64,000 nucleotides of DNA from Symbiodinium natans (Eukaryota > Sar > Dinophyceae > Suessiales > Symbiodiniaceae), in NCBI GenBank assembly GCA_905221605.1, contig CAJNDS010002186.1:313001-377000 (forward strand), read 5' to 3'. Made by a program: the position numbers and the translations under genes. This document shows, piece after piece, positions 49,199 to 60,792 of the stretch. Numbering within the stretch: the stretch's first letter is position 1; every line of letters begins with the position of its first letter. The notes below the pieces were generated by a model. It had not been told where the DNA came from, did no database searches, and saw nothing but the letters and a program-made list of their open reading frames with translations.

Positions 49199-50163
49199 AG
49201 GGGTGCGGGATTCTCGGCAGGGTCATACACTGGAGCGGCTCTTGCAGCGGTGTGTTTGGCCAGGCAGGTGCACTGGGCAGGTCGGGGAAACATGCCGGGG
49301 GTGGATGTTCGGTTGGGTGGAATCGCAATGCCCAGAGCCCTCCTGCAGTTTTTGCTTGACCTAGCCCCCCTATCAGCAATTCAGCTTGTGCACCATCAAG
49401 GCGATCAACTGTGCATTTGGCGCCCGTCATAAGAGGCCAGAGAGAAGCCGTGCGCAAAGGCTGGAGCTGTACTACTTCCGCACAGTCGCGGGGTTGGGAG
49501 GAGCGTACGGGCACTTCTTTTCAGCTGAACCTCTTTTTTCAACTCGCCCCCGCGGATCTGGACCTTGCGGCCACAAGTAAATGGGTTTTCGGGCTAGCAG
49601 ACCCGGCTACGTCACGTTTGGTGCAATCAGCACTCATGAACATTGCGTGCGAGGTAGTCAAGTCTAGCGCGCGAGCGACGCGTTTTGTTGAGGCTCACTT
49701 AGGCAAAAAACCCTAGCGTATCGGCACTCAAGCACTTCCTTCGGGTCCCGGAAAGCTCGGACTTATCGGAGACCCTACTGCGACAGCAATGTTGCGCAAA
49801 GCTAATCAAGGACACCTCCCTGCATGCAGGTGAGCTCCCTGATGAGTTCTCAAGCGTAACCAGTCTTTTTCCCCAACTCCTGCAACTGTGGCTGCCGGGG
49901 CTGTCCCTGGAACGCCTGGTCGACATGCTGGCTTACCAATTTCCGGCCATGCAGGCAGAGTCGGCCGTGGAAGCTGAGCCTTCAACCCCTTTTCACAAAC
50001 CTCATCGAGTGAGCGTGCGGAGGGCCCCGAAGCTCGAACCACTCCCCTGCGGGCATCCGCTGGAAGGTCACTATTCGACAACGGGTCTTCCCAGATGCGT
50101 TGACCCTGGTCCTCGTCCCAGACCTGCAACAGGTCCCGGACAGCGCCAAGTCGTGGTTTAAAA
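49199..50163 (+). pseudogene. Decayed partial copy of the hydrolase-helicase giant ORF
   Basis: G-F-S-A-G-S-Y-T-G-A-A, then V-R-L-G-G-I-A-M-P-R-A-L-L-Q and H-H-Q-G-D-Q-L-C-I-W-R-P match the ORF at about 33280-33500. The match moves to another frame (W-V-F-G-L-A-D-P; S-A-L-M-N-I-A-C), then to M-L-A-Y-Q-F-P-A-M-Q, then to V-F-P-D-A-L-T-L-V-L-V-P-D-L, which matches V-Y-P-R-A-S-V-M-L-L-T-P-E-L near 34180. It ends at S-W-F, before the helicase. At least three frame changes and stops show it is dead. Confidence 0.8.
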
Positions 50164-52480
50164 TTCAAAAACATAACATTGCTAGGAGGAAAACCGACGA
50201 AATGCGTCAAAATCCATCACGCCACGAAATCCATCAAATCCATCAGGCCACGAAATCCATCATATCCGTCACACCGTCCGTCACGTCATCCATATAGCGA
50301 CACTCTGTAACGACAGCCACCTCCGCTGAAAAACCCTCCGCCATGCTTTCGGAAAAAATATACGTGTGCGAATAATGACTCGAAAAGATGCAGGTGCAAC
50401 TGACTTCATTCACTCGTTCCGATCGCAGGCTCGCTTGTTTCGTCTTTTCACTCACTCTCTTGACTTTTGAATTATGCCCGTGAGCCCCTTGAAGACGATT
50501 TAATATTGGCTCGCGGACACACCTTGACAGTCAATCCACCAATCATCTGTTTTGGCCGTGTACAAACCCCCTTTCTCGCTGTGTCATCCTAGTCTCCAAG
50601 CCTGTCAGAATGATTTAGGATGTGGAAAAAGAAGGGAGCTAACTTGTTCTTTCTCTTTCTATCCCGGGCGGGAATCTGCGCCCGGATGAACAATAATATT
50701 GTGCTATGCGGCCTTCTTTCTTATCTTCATTTCGGTCGCCAACTCTTAACAATAAAAGAATGAAGAGAGTGTGTGAATATTATCATAAGAACGAAATGGA
50801 ATGCAGGACGCATGAATAAGATTGGCATCGTGAACGAAGTGAAAGAAATGCTTGAGCTCTCTTCATTGTAATTGCTCGCGAAGTAATACTAGTGTAATAT
50901 ACCCGGCGCTAATAATAACAATAATTATAGTGACAAGACTAATCATAATCATAATAGCAAAAATATTTTTTCTCAGATTATTCTCATCAGAATAACAAGA
51001 TTGAAAAATAATCATGGCCCATTGCCCACTCGTGGAAACCCGTCACCCACTAGTGGAAACCCCTCGACTCTCTAGGGCAAACCCCACTGCACACACCTCT
51101 GCACGTCCAGGATGTTGTCACTAATGGCTTCGGCTTCCTGAGCTTCCGGCCACACAGTCGGCATACCGGCCAGCGTTGACGCGGCTCCGCAGCACTCGTT
51201 CACACTTCGAGTAAAGCATGATATTTTTGTGAGTACTTTAGCACTTTATCTAGGTTTGTTTGTTGTTATCTCGGCTCGTTTGGATATTGTTTTTGCCCAC
51301 CCACCCACACCTTCTCCACGCGCATGCGTGCAAACATCGTGATTCCCTTCTCTGTTCCTGCCTTGAAGCCGAAGGCGAGTGCGAGAGGACGTTGAATGTT
51401 TTGCACTTCAACCCCAGCCCGTGTCAAAGGGAGTGCTTGAAGCATAGGGTGACGTGATTTGATAACTTGTTGAGATGGCCCGTGCTCATACATGAGAATA
51501 ATGGTTTCTGGCGTGCTAGACGGCGCACTATTTCCCAAGTGTTCTTGCCTCATGTGGTTGTGTGCATGTTGCTTGTTTGTTTTAATGTTGAGCCGTTTTG
51601 CATTTTCATGCTTGAACCGTCTCAAGATTTCGGGCTCGACTGCGGAGCTGAATTTCTTTTTTTGGTCCCACCGTCCCAACCCCGGAGGAAGGAAGGATGT
51701 GTTCACAGGTGCTTAGATTTGGATGCAGACTGACCTTATGGGACCCGGGAATGCCCTCTTGTGTTCACGTCTGCACTTGAGACACGGCTCCAATGCATTT
51801 GAGCTTATATTGTATTCACGGTATGTCCGATACCTTTTGATACGGCCTGATGACAAGTGTATTTCGAGTGCATGGGAATCGTTTTGAGACTTCATTTTGG
51901 TGTGCGCCTCTCAACTTTGAGGGGCAATTACAGGGTTATGGGTCATGGGCGCAGCTGAAGACTGGACTTCAAGACGGTGCATTCGCACGCACCTACAGAG
52001 TTGAAAGGAGAATGGTCCTTTTGACCTAGCTGCGGAACTGAAGCTTCGAAATTAACGGTTTCGTGCCATTGGCAAATGGTTTCCAAAACCAAAGGTGTTG
52101 AGTGTTTCAGGCATGACAGAGAGTTTTATGTTGATATCCGGGCCTTGGGCCGCGGATTGACAGTTGAAGCAGTGAATGTGACCTTCATTCCCTTGTTGTG
52201 CCAAGGGAGCCAAGGGAGCTTGTAAAACTGGTACAGGGGTATCATCTTGTGATCGGTATTGTTGTTCCAACTGAAGCGTTTGCTCTCAAGCCGTCATAGG
52301 CAGACAAATCACGGGGCGCCATGAGCATTCCATGGATTCCATTGTGGAGTCTCGAGGGGTGAGTAGCTCTGGTGGCTGTTTCCCAACACCTCGAAACCTT
52401 CTGGCTGCCCGTTGTAGCTCTGAACAGAAGCCGAGTGTTGATGTTCGAAGCAGTACCTAGCTTCGTACGGTTAGGACAAA
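50164..52480. other. Spacer without recognisable gene
   Basis: Short repeated words ATCCATCA and CCACGAAATCC at 50204-50260, AT-rich and ATAATA-rich DNA at 50690-51010, and a small repeat CCCACT(C/A)GTGGAAACCC at about 51025-51062. Frames on both strands are short and unrecognised. Confidence 0.5.
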
Positions 52481-52492
52481 GTCGCCACAACC

Positions 52493-54110
52493 ATGGCAGT
52501 CGATGCCGAATTGGATGCAGAGGCCGTGGTGTCGAATCCGCAGAAACTGCTGCACTGAAGTGACCTTCTTGCCATCACATTGCCATCATACGCAAACCGT
52601 GCTAGGCTCAAGCGCTGGTGAAAGCCGCCTTGCAATTTGTCAGAGACGTCACTTCGGAAGCCGATGCTGCAGAAGGAGGCGTCTCTGAGGCAGCAGAACT
52701 TCGCAAGCAGCTCCAAGAAGTAGAAGGTGAGATGCGAGAAGTCGAAGAGCTGGCCAACAACTCCAGCCTCCATGCTTTGAGAAGGGCGCTCTCTGCTGTG
52801 GAGCTTTTGCTCTTTTACACTGTCAAGACGGAGGTTGCTGGGAAATGCGCAGCCGTGATGTACCTGACCAGCCGCCGGCAACAGGTGACCGTCGCACGCA
52901 TTGGTGAGGTCCTGTGGCTGGCAAGGGACGCAGAGGAACTTGCCCGTGATGTGCAGGAGCTACAGCGTTGCTGTAGGTGAACATCGTGTTATGACTAGAT
53001 GCAGATGACAAAAATCACAGACATGATAGAAATCACAGAAATTGCAGAAATCACAGACATCACAGAAATCACGGAAACCACAGAAATCTCAGAAATCACA
53101 GACATGATGAAAATCACAGAAATCACGGAAATCACAGACATGACAGAAATCACAGAAACCACGTAAATCACAGACATGACAGAAATCACAGACATCACAG
53201 AAATGACAGATATGATGGAAATAACAGAATCCAACCCCGACAGGATCCTTGGATGGAGGCAACCGCGCTGAAGGCCAGCAACGAGGGTTCTGCATGACAC
53301 ATGTCGCATCATGTCGCATGCTGCTCGCATGCTGCTCGTATGCCATGAGGTGCTTACTCGCATCCATTTGAGCCGAGTGGGTGAGCCAGATGCTCCAGTG
53401 GCTGCCATTACAGAAGCCACAAAGGCATTTCACTGCTTGGCTGTTCCGTCAGCTGAGTTGCAAGCCAGTGGCATGTTCAGTTTGTTCCAGGCCTTGCAGG
53501 TCTTGCAAGGCCTTGAGGGTGAGGAGGACCAGGACAGCTATCGGAGACTGTTCAGCGAAATTTGCCCGCTGGGCGGCATTTCCTCCAGGAATACCGCAGA
53601 ATGCACGCCGAGATCATCTTCGTGTTAGGCAAAAGGCTTCTCTTGGCAGAGAGCCAATGTGTCCAATCAGCGTCCTTCGAGGCGATGCGCAGCTCACAAA
53701 GGCTTTGAAGTCGCCCTTTAGTCAGGCACGCCCGTCGGCAGAGCTCTCCCCCGTGCTCTGCCGGCTCTGCTGGCTCTGCCCGTGCTTTGCGCAGCTTGAA
53801 TTCCTATGAACTCTTTCATTGCTGCCGTTGCCCTGTGAGGCCCGCGAGGAGGCCCTGGAGGCTGCCGCTTCGACGCTGCGGACGGCGGCGGAGGCTCGCC
53901 GTGCGGCGCGGGGGGTGCACTTGCTTTCATGTTTTTTTTCTTTTCTGGATGTTCGAGGCTTTCCGGAAGCTTGGGGACGTCAAGTGGACGGGCCGGTCAA
54001 TGCTCGGAGCAGCCCTCGCGTTGGTCGGTCGGGTGCCCACTGAGCGAAACGTAGCCTCCAAGAAAGAGTTTGTCACTGGATCCGTCTCTCTTTCTCTCGT
54101 TCTCTCTCTT

Positions 54111-54160
<50 letters not shown>

Positions 54161-54175
54161 TGTCTCTCTCTCTCG

Positions 54176-54222
<47 letters not shown>

Positions 54223-56990
54223 CCTTTCTCTTTTTGTTCCCTGGTCGAGCTGTGGACTGGGAGTGGTGCCGGGGAAATATACTGCCTGGTCTCTCTCCTT
54301 CACTTCCTGTGTTCCTTGCGAGGTGTGGAAGACGAGGACCAACAGATGGACGGTGAAAGGCTAGCAGAAGATGCCAAGGACTTGCATGAACAGTAGGAAG
54401 TTGGCACCATCCTTTCCGGAAATTTCGGAAGCATGGATGAATGTGGACGGGGCAGAAGAGGACCTGTTCCACGAAGCAGCTGAATGGTGCTGTTGGCTCG
54501 GTTTATTCTTGGTTGCGGGGTGTTGAGCGCTGCCTAGCCGGCCTAGCCCGAATCTTGGAGGGACTTGGAAGTTGTGGCTGTGATGATCATTGTCAAGCCC
54601 GGGCCTTAACTGTCCCCCGCCGCATCTCCCCCCGTGCTCTCGCGGAAGACGCAGCAGTTAAGGTGTCGAATTACTACTTCCGGGCTCGACTGCGCCCTAC
54701 TGTCTGCCGAGGCCTCTCTTGATAATCTCATGGGCTCATGGGGTCGAATGGCAAAAATTGGCAAAGCGAATCAAGCACTTCGGCACAGTCTGCCTACGCA
54801 GCCTGTGATCGAGGTCATGTGTTTGCTAGGGTTTCGTGCAATGTGCAAGGCGAGGCCACCGATCGCCTCTCAACACGGGCAAAAGCCTGTGACAAAGACC
54901 CTCGCATGTTCGCTCCACCTCAAACCCTCAAACCCTGCAGGGAAGGGAAGCCTGGAGGTCTTTGGTGAACGGCCTGAACGGCCCTCCCCCTCCGTTGATT
55001 CCTCCCCTACCCATGATCCTCGGCTTTTGATTGAGGATGTTGAGAAAACACCTACTGTAGGAATGCCTGACATAATCATCACTTCGATGTTGCCTTGTGT
55101 TTCAGCCAGGTGGGAGTTTGTCCGGGGTTCGACTCGTTCTGTTTCTGCTGCCTGAAGTTTGAACCGCTAGGAAGAAAGGTCCTGCAGAGGTCTCAGTGAG
55201 GCCTTATTGGAGATAAGTCATGGGTAAAGTTAGCCCAGGAGGGCGAGGATGCAACTGCCCATAGATGTCAGGACGCAGCAGAAGACTGGAAGGAAGAAGG
55301 TGGCAGGCTCGTGCCGTGTTCCCGCCGAAGTCAGGAGCTGGACTTTTCAGGAACATGAAAAGTAAGCAATTCTAGAATTCCACCAATATGTGTGCAGAGA
55401 CGAGTGGTTCTTTTCTCTTTCTTGTTGCCATTTTTTTGGTTCAGGGTGTTTAGTCTTGGTCCCAGGGAGTGCGCTTAGAGCCCCTAAGTGGTTGTTTAAG
55501 CAGCTTCTTAGTGTTGCTCCGCCCTCAGAAGTAGGCGCGAACGATCTTGTAGGTACCGTTAGGTTGCGTCGGGCTTTAGGCATTCGACTGGCACTTTCAA
55601 GATTCCTGAGGGTAGTTTCAATCCTTCTAAAGCCTTGTAGAGAACTGCCAGGGTACAGGTCCCGAAGGTGCTGCAGGCTTGTTACTTGCAGGCCTGAACA
55701 CGTGGCCATTGCCTTGCACACAGCTGCTTCCATCTACTTTCAGCTCAAGGAGTGAGAACTCCCCCTTGGACAGCTTTGGACTGCTTTGGCCTTGCTGCAT
55801 CTTTGCGGAAGGAGGGGCTTGAGAAGGCAGCGCTATTCTGTGAGGAAGCTCCGAACTCAATCTTCGGCGGGCGGCTGTTTTGTTTTGGGTGCAGCGTGGG
55901 AGCGCGGGATACATCAACTGAGGCGTTGAAGCTCTTTCGCACGGCGCAGTGGCGCCGAGCCGAGGTGCGGTGCTGTTTCATGTTTAAAAAGTTCTTCACG
56001 ATGTGGCATGAGCCTTGCCCTGAACTTGGCTGGCAGTCCGCCGTGCTGCAGACGCTGTCAAGAGTAGAGACGCTCAACCGGAACTATGACAAGAGCATCT
56101 CGTCAATCAAGGAGGCGGGGGTTGCCAGGCTCTGTTCTTCCCTCCGAAGAGTGCAAAGCAGATCTCGGAAAATGTCGAGGCCATTGCCAACTACTGCGAG
56201 ATGCAGGAGAAGAGAGACATTCCCTCTCCTTCTCTCTTTAAACTCTCTTGTTACTCTTATTTTACATATTCGATTTTTTTGTTTTTGCCTTCTCTTCAAA
56301 CTTCTTTTCAAACTTCGCTTTTTTTTCTTCTCCAGGACCGGCGCGGGGAGGCGGAGTCGCTGACCTTTGCGGCCGAGGCCTCCCTGAGCCGCCTCAACGC
56401 CGAGGAGAGCGAAAGTGTGCTTTGTTCTCTCTTTTTTGGGCCTATTTTTGAGCTTTCTCTAGAGCTCTCCTTTTTCTTTTTCTCTCAAGACTTCGAAGTC
56501 TTCGGAGTCGACTCCTGCCCCCTCTCTTTGAGCTCCAGGAGCACATGCTTCCGACAGATCAGGCCAAGGCTCTGGCGGACGAGGAACACCCGTTCTGCGT
56601 GGCCCCTTCCACAAAGCAAAAAAAAAGCCTGAAAGACATGTTTCCCAGGGTCGGGACTTCTCCGACCAAGCTGGCAGCATCTTCCGTGAACTGGGAGATA
56701 AAGAAGGCCTGCAGATGGTGGACGAGGCGCGGGCTGTGACTGCAGGAAAGAATCGCCAGGGAAAGCTGTGGCTGAGGTCATGTATCTGGCCTCCAACGTG
56801 GCCGTTGAGCGCTACTGCGAGGCTTCGTCAACGACTGTTTTGTCTTTCTTCGAAGCGTCGAAGAATGCGCTGAGAGCAAGTCAAAGAGGCCTGGCCACCC
56901 ACCCGAATGATCACCACCCTCAAGGCCAGACGAGGGAGGACAAGAGAACCGGCTCTGTGAAGGTATCACAAGAACCCTCTTGACAAGGAA
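52493..56990 (+). CDS. Probable multi-exon gene for a helical protein of unknown function
   Basis: Separate short open stretches on the + strand read as charged, Ala/Leu/Glu-rich helical peptide: 52493-52555 (M-A-V-D-A-E-L-D-A-E), 52613-52972 (ending before GTAGGTG, a donor-like site), about 53388-53600, 53840-53920, 54340-54395, 54640-54680, about 55900-56200, 56336-56415, 56538-56600 and 56768-56860. Acceptor-like sites fit, for example a long T/C tract and CAG ending at 56335 before GACCGGCGC, and CCAG ending at 56537. Two exons share M-Y-L-A/T-S (52859 and 56780). Intervening DNA is rich in simple repeats, as in introns. I could not resolve all junctions or name a family; the exon list is an approximation and the coordinates span introns. 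Confidence 0.4.
53009..53228. repeat. ATCACAGAA-type minisatellite
   Basis: Nine-base units (ATCACAGAA, ATCACAGAC, ATGACAGAA and variants) run for about 220 bases, probably in an intron of the helical-protein gene. Confidence 0.9.
54080..54225. repeat. CT and CTTT microsatellite
   Basis: TCTC tracts flank an uninterrupted (TTTC)n run at about 54120-54160, followed by a long (TC)n run to about 54219. The Arg/Glu- or Ser/Leu-only frames across it are artefacts. Confidence 0.95.
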
Positions 56991-58138
56991 CCCCCCCCCA
57001 TCTGTTGGGATTGCAGCTCTTGACCACGCATTCAAGCCACTTCGAAATCCTTCATTGAAACCCCGTCAATGTCCTAACACCAGGTCTCGACATTGCAGGT
57101 TTATGGTATTTTATGGTTAACATCCAACCTAACTATTTCAAACTCTGATCAATCTTCTGCATGTATGGAGCTCAGACCCATCCCATAAGCAGTAGGAAAG
57201 CAGCTTCGTAGGAAAGCAGCTTCGTATGCATGCCCTCAAAACGTCACATTGTCAGAAGCAGCACCCATTGTTATGTGAACTGTTACATCTTACAGGGAAC
57301 AGTATGTTCTGACTGGCTTCTATGTCTCTTGTGCCATCTCGTGCCAGTCTGATGGCAATGGTGCTTCGGAGATGTACGGCGCAGTGGGCTCAGGCATGTC
57401 AGCAGTTGCGGAAAGGATCTGAGGGATACAGTACCTGACAGTACCTGACTGCTACGTACTACTACGTACCACTGCGTACCTCGGTACCCCTTCGGCCTGA
57501 GGAATGGCTCATCGATCGTGGTGAGGGCAACGATGCCTTGCGTGTGCGGAGGTTAATGAAGAACGGCCGTTGTGAGGGCGCAGTGCAGTACCTGTAGACT
57601 TCTGCCCATCTTTAGGACTTCTAGTGTCCAGAAGCTTCATGAGTCCTGCTCTTCCGGGACGCGAAGGTCTGTGATCTGGCTTCTTACATCTATCAGTGTC
57701 CTGTTTGAGTCATTCATGAGAATGCCTGGAAGAATATATGGGTGACCAGCACAGATCTCGTGGCAAGGGATGTTGACGCCCGCAATCGAGTTTGTTCTGT
57801 GCTGTCGCCAGTGCTGCACGTAGTCAAGGTCGTTCAGCTTTGATCACAAGAGCATGGCCCTGCAGGCGTTTTGCATGAAAAGTGCCCTGTCAGCGTGAAA
57901 CATCCGTTCCCGGTCGGAATTGCGAGCTCCGTTCTAGTCGACATCTGCACACTGTGAGCACCCTGTGAACATGAACCAAATCACCTTGAAGCGCGACATT
58001 GCCCCGTCAGCCCTGTGTGAGGGGGCCGAGTGCATTCTGAAGGAGTGCCTCAGAAACCCTCAAGATCCGAATGGTGGGCCTGGCTAGGGTTCCTGCGGTG
58101 GGCCGTAGTCGCGTGCTTGTGTTGTTGTGTTTGGTTGG
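56991..58138. other. Spacer without recognisable gene
   Basis: No gene. GTAC-rich self-complementary words (GTACCTGACAGTACCTGAC and relatives) cluster at 57430-57487. Confidence 0.5.
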
Positions 58139-58275
58139 CAGCTGTCCAGAAGTGTCAACCCGGCAGATTTCAATCTTGAGCGATGCATGTGTGTGTGTGT
58201 GCTCATGACGGCTCGAGCATTGAGTGATCATCTCCCTCGTACTTACTGTGCATCCGTCTTGGATGGCAGTTTCTG
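58139..58275 (+). promoter_or_regulatory. Diverged copy of the tandem-gene leader, upstream of the amine oxidase
   Basis: This stretch (CAGCTGTCCAGAAGTGTCAA through CTCATGACGGCTCGAGCATTG and TCTCCCTCGTACTTAC) matches the leaders at 60653-60792 and 63689-63828 with scattered changes and a longer TGTG run. It may carry promoter or 5' leader functions shared by neighbouring genes; this is inferred from conservation. Confidence 0.65.
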
Positions 58276-58728
58276 CTGGATCGTCCGCTTTCGATCTTTC
58301 GATCTGATTGCATGGGGCCACGGCTTCGGGGAAACCATCCTTCGGCTGGCCCGGCATTTCTGCTGGAAGTTGCAGTTGCAGCATTGGAAGCTCGGAGCAT
58401 GTAGTGCCTGCCGTAGCTCATCAAGTCTCGCTGGCTCATTGCTTCTGTTGTTCTGATTCTGCCAGTGCAAGGCTGCAGCGGCGTCCGATGTTCCAGAGAA
58501 GTTCAATGTCGGACCCGAGCACTTTATGCAGGCCCGAGGCTGCTTCGGAGAAGCATTCCGGGGAGCATTTGCGCTGCGACCTGCGTGCTTGCTCCTGCTG
58601 TTGCTCTGCCAGCTTGCTTGCGTCGTGCAAAGTTTGGAAATGTTTGGAAAGCAGTTTGACGAAGCCAAGCATGGCCAGATTCCTGAGTTTGATGCCAGGC
58701 GAACCTTCACAAGGAGCAGGCTCTTTTC

Positions 58729-60303
58729 TTGAAGCCGGCTGATGCACATGAAGCGACCTGCCAAAGTCGCAGTTTCGTGCAGAGGCGCTCAGAGGTAAGC
58801 CAAGTGAGCGCTTCAGGAGCGGACTTCAGCTCTCAAAGCGCCGTCGACGTTGTAATTGTTGGTGCCGGCTACTCTGGCCTCTCTGTCGCCCATAAGTTGC
58901 GCCAGTCGAACATATCCTTCAGGGTCATTGAAGCACGACATCGCCTAGGTGGGCGAATCTTGGACGAAGACATCAGCAAGCGCGGGGATGCGGATGACAC
59001 CATTGAGATTGGTGGTCAATGGCTGCATGACACTCACTCCAACGCGATCGCCTTTATGAATGCAATGGGTTTCGATGTATACGAACCTGGCCAGCAAGAA
59101 GGCCTGCAGAAGTTTCCCTGCAGCGGGTGCCATGGACGAGTGGCGACGAGCAGCGGTTGGCTCAATGCTTCTGCGTCTGGGAAGGCGACCTGGCCGCTTT
59201 CTATTGAAGAGATGAGGCTCTTTCACGCGACTTTGGACACAATCTGGAAGGAAATCTCAGAAACGCCATGCAAGGATCCGTTGTCAAATCCCAATGCGCC
59301 GATCTTCGATTCTCTTTCTTATGATGCTTATCTTCGTCAGCATCACCAGCTGGAAAGCTTTCCTGAGTTTGAGCGGGTTTATGGCACTTTGCTGGACCTG
59401 TGCCTGGAAGCAGAGGGGGCGGAGCGTGTCTCCGCTCTACATTGTCTTTGGAAAGCCAACTGCACGCACAGTGGGCAGCACGCTGGTGGCAAGTTTTTCA
59501 GAGTCAGAGGGGGGCCCCAGGCTTCCCTGAAGCACCTGGCGTCTGAGCTGCAGTCCATGGGTTCCATCTGGCTCAGCTCTGAGGTGTTGGCCATCAAGGA
59601 CAGTGATGAAAGTGACAGTGAGGAAAGCGATGAAAAACTGAAGGTTGTTGTGACCAATACGACGACCGTCCTTGCACGGCATGTTGTTCTGGCAGGGCTT
59701 CCCCCTGCCCAGCTTTTGAAAATCAAGTTTGTACCGCAGCTCCCAGAAGAAGTCTCAAAGCTTCTATCACTCTTGTCACTTGGTTCCGTTCGCAAGTATT
59801 CTCTAGTGTACAAGGCTCCTTGGTGGCGAGCGAGGGGCTACAGCGGCTCAATCAGATATGTGAACTACTCTCTGCCGTCTCTTGATCCTCAACGATGTTT
59901 TGACAACTCTCCATATTCAGCCTCACGCGGAGTTCTGACTTGTATGACGACGGGTGATGTGAATCGAGGCCTGCAGCGACTGTCAGAGGAGGCGCGCCGG
60001 GCAGCTTTGCAAAGCGTGGTGCATGGAGCCTTTGGCGCAGCAGAGGCAGATGAGTCGCCACAAGTTGTGGATAAGGATTGGAGCAGGGACGCGTATTCGG
60101 GTGGTGCCAACGTCTTCTACCCGACAGGTACATTCTCAAGTTCTTGGCCAGGCACATTGCAGGTGTTTTTTCATCACCAGCTCAGCAGCTCCATTTGGAT
60201 TGCTGGCGCAGACTATTCCCACATCAGCCACGGCTACATGAATGGAGCGATAGGGTCTGGCCAGGCAGTTGCAGAGCGTCTTGTACAAACGCTTCACGCT
60301 TAG
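58729..60303 (+). CDS. FAD-dependent amine oxidase (monoamine/polyamine oxidase family)
   Basis: The 524-codon frame carries the family hallmarks: dinucleotide-binding V-I-V-G-A-G-Y-S-G-L near residues 42-51, E-A-R-H-R-L-G-G-R, I-G-G-Q-W-L-H-D, and the C-terminal FAD contact I-W-I-A-G-A-D-Y-S...G-Y-M-N-G-A-I-G-S-G. Such enzymes oxidise amines with O2, giving aldehyde and H2O2. Length is normal. Codon 58729 is TTG; the frame is open back to 58693 without ATG, so the true start must lie in an upstream exon. A separate ATG frame at 58526 encodes a signal-peptide-like stretch (A-C-L-L-L-L-L-L-C-Q-L-A-C) in another phase and could be that exon if spliced, suggesting a secreted or endomembrane enzyme. 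The body has no introns. A diverged copy of the tandem-gene leader lies upstream. Confidence 0.9.
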   Translation: MKPADAHEATCQSRSFVQRRSEVSQVSASGADFSSQSAVDVVIVGAGYSGLSVAHKLRQSNISFRVIEARHRLGGRILDEDISKRGDADDTIEIGGQWLHDTHSNAIAFMNAMGFDVYEPGQQEGLQKFPCSGCHGRVATSSGWLNASASGKATWPLSIEEMRLFHATLDTIWKEISETPCKDPLSNPNAPIFDSLSYDAYLRQHHQLESFPEFERVYGTLLDLCLEAEGAERVSALHCLWKANCTHSGQHAGGKFFRVRGGPQASLKHLASELQSMGSIWLSSEVLAIKDSDESDSEESDEKLKVVVTNTTTVLARHVVLAGLPPAQLLKIKFVPQLPEEVSKLLSLLSLGSVRKYSLVYKAPWWRARGYSGSIRYVNYSLPSLDPQRCFDNSPYSASRGVLTCMTTGDVNRGLQRLSEEARRAALQSVVHGAFGAAEADESPQVVDKDWSRDAYSGGANVFYPTGTFSSSWPGTLQVFFHHQLSSSIWIAGADYSHISHGYMNGAIGSGQAVAERLVQTLHA

Positions 60304-60652
60304 AGAGCTTGCTGTCGGGACAAGAGACAGCGAGGAGCTCTGAAGAACGGTTGATGCCACAGTTTCAAGAAGCCACGCCCCCCCTGCCCACCAAGAAGGA
60401 TTTGCAAGGCGAGGTTCTGGGCAGCGGGGCAGCAGATCTTTGAACCCAGTGCATCGCTGCATACTTTGTAGCATGCATCCGACGAGAAAAGGAATGGACC
60501 CTCTTATGCCTTTCTGTAGAGTCGTCACCTCAAACTGAGAGTTGGTTGAGCTGGCCGTGACCGTGATCAGTGCATGGGCCTGCGGCCTGACTAGGGTTCT
60601 TTATGGTTGTTTCAGTGTCGTGCGAATACGTGTGAGGGTCTTTGTGAGCTAG
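60304..60652. other. 3' flank of amine oxidase
   Basis: No gene or repeat recognised. Confidence 0.5.
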
Positions 60653-60792
60653 CAACTGTCCAGAGAAGCGTGAACCTGGCAGGTTCCAATCTTCAGCGAT
60701 GCAGGTGTCTGCTCATGACGGCTCGAGCATTGATACAGTGGTCATCTCCCTCGTACTTACCGTGCATCCACCTTGGATAGCTTTGCATTGCC
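60653..60792 (+). promoter_or_regulatory. Leader of tandem gene unit, copy 2
   Basis: Nearly identical to 63689-63828, with one base different (GTGGTCATC versus GTGATCATC), and clearly related to 58139-58275. It ends at the ATG of the secreted multidomain gene. Confidence 0.8.

Noticed and set aside
53009-53228. Regularly spaced short repeats that could suggest a CRISPR array
   Set aside because: Units are only nine bases and contiguous, with no unique spacers and no cas genes; it is a minisatellite.
54070-54396. Long Ser/Leu- or Arg/Glu-only frames on both strands
   Set aside because: Direct translation of (TC)n and (TTTC)n microsatellites.
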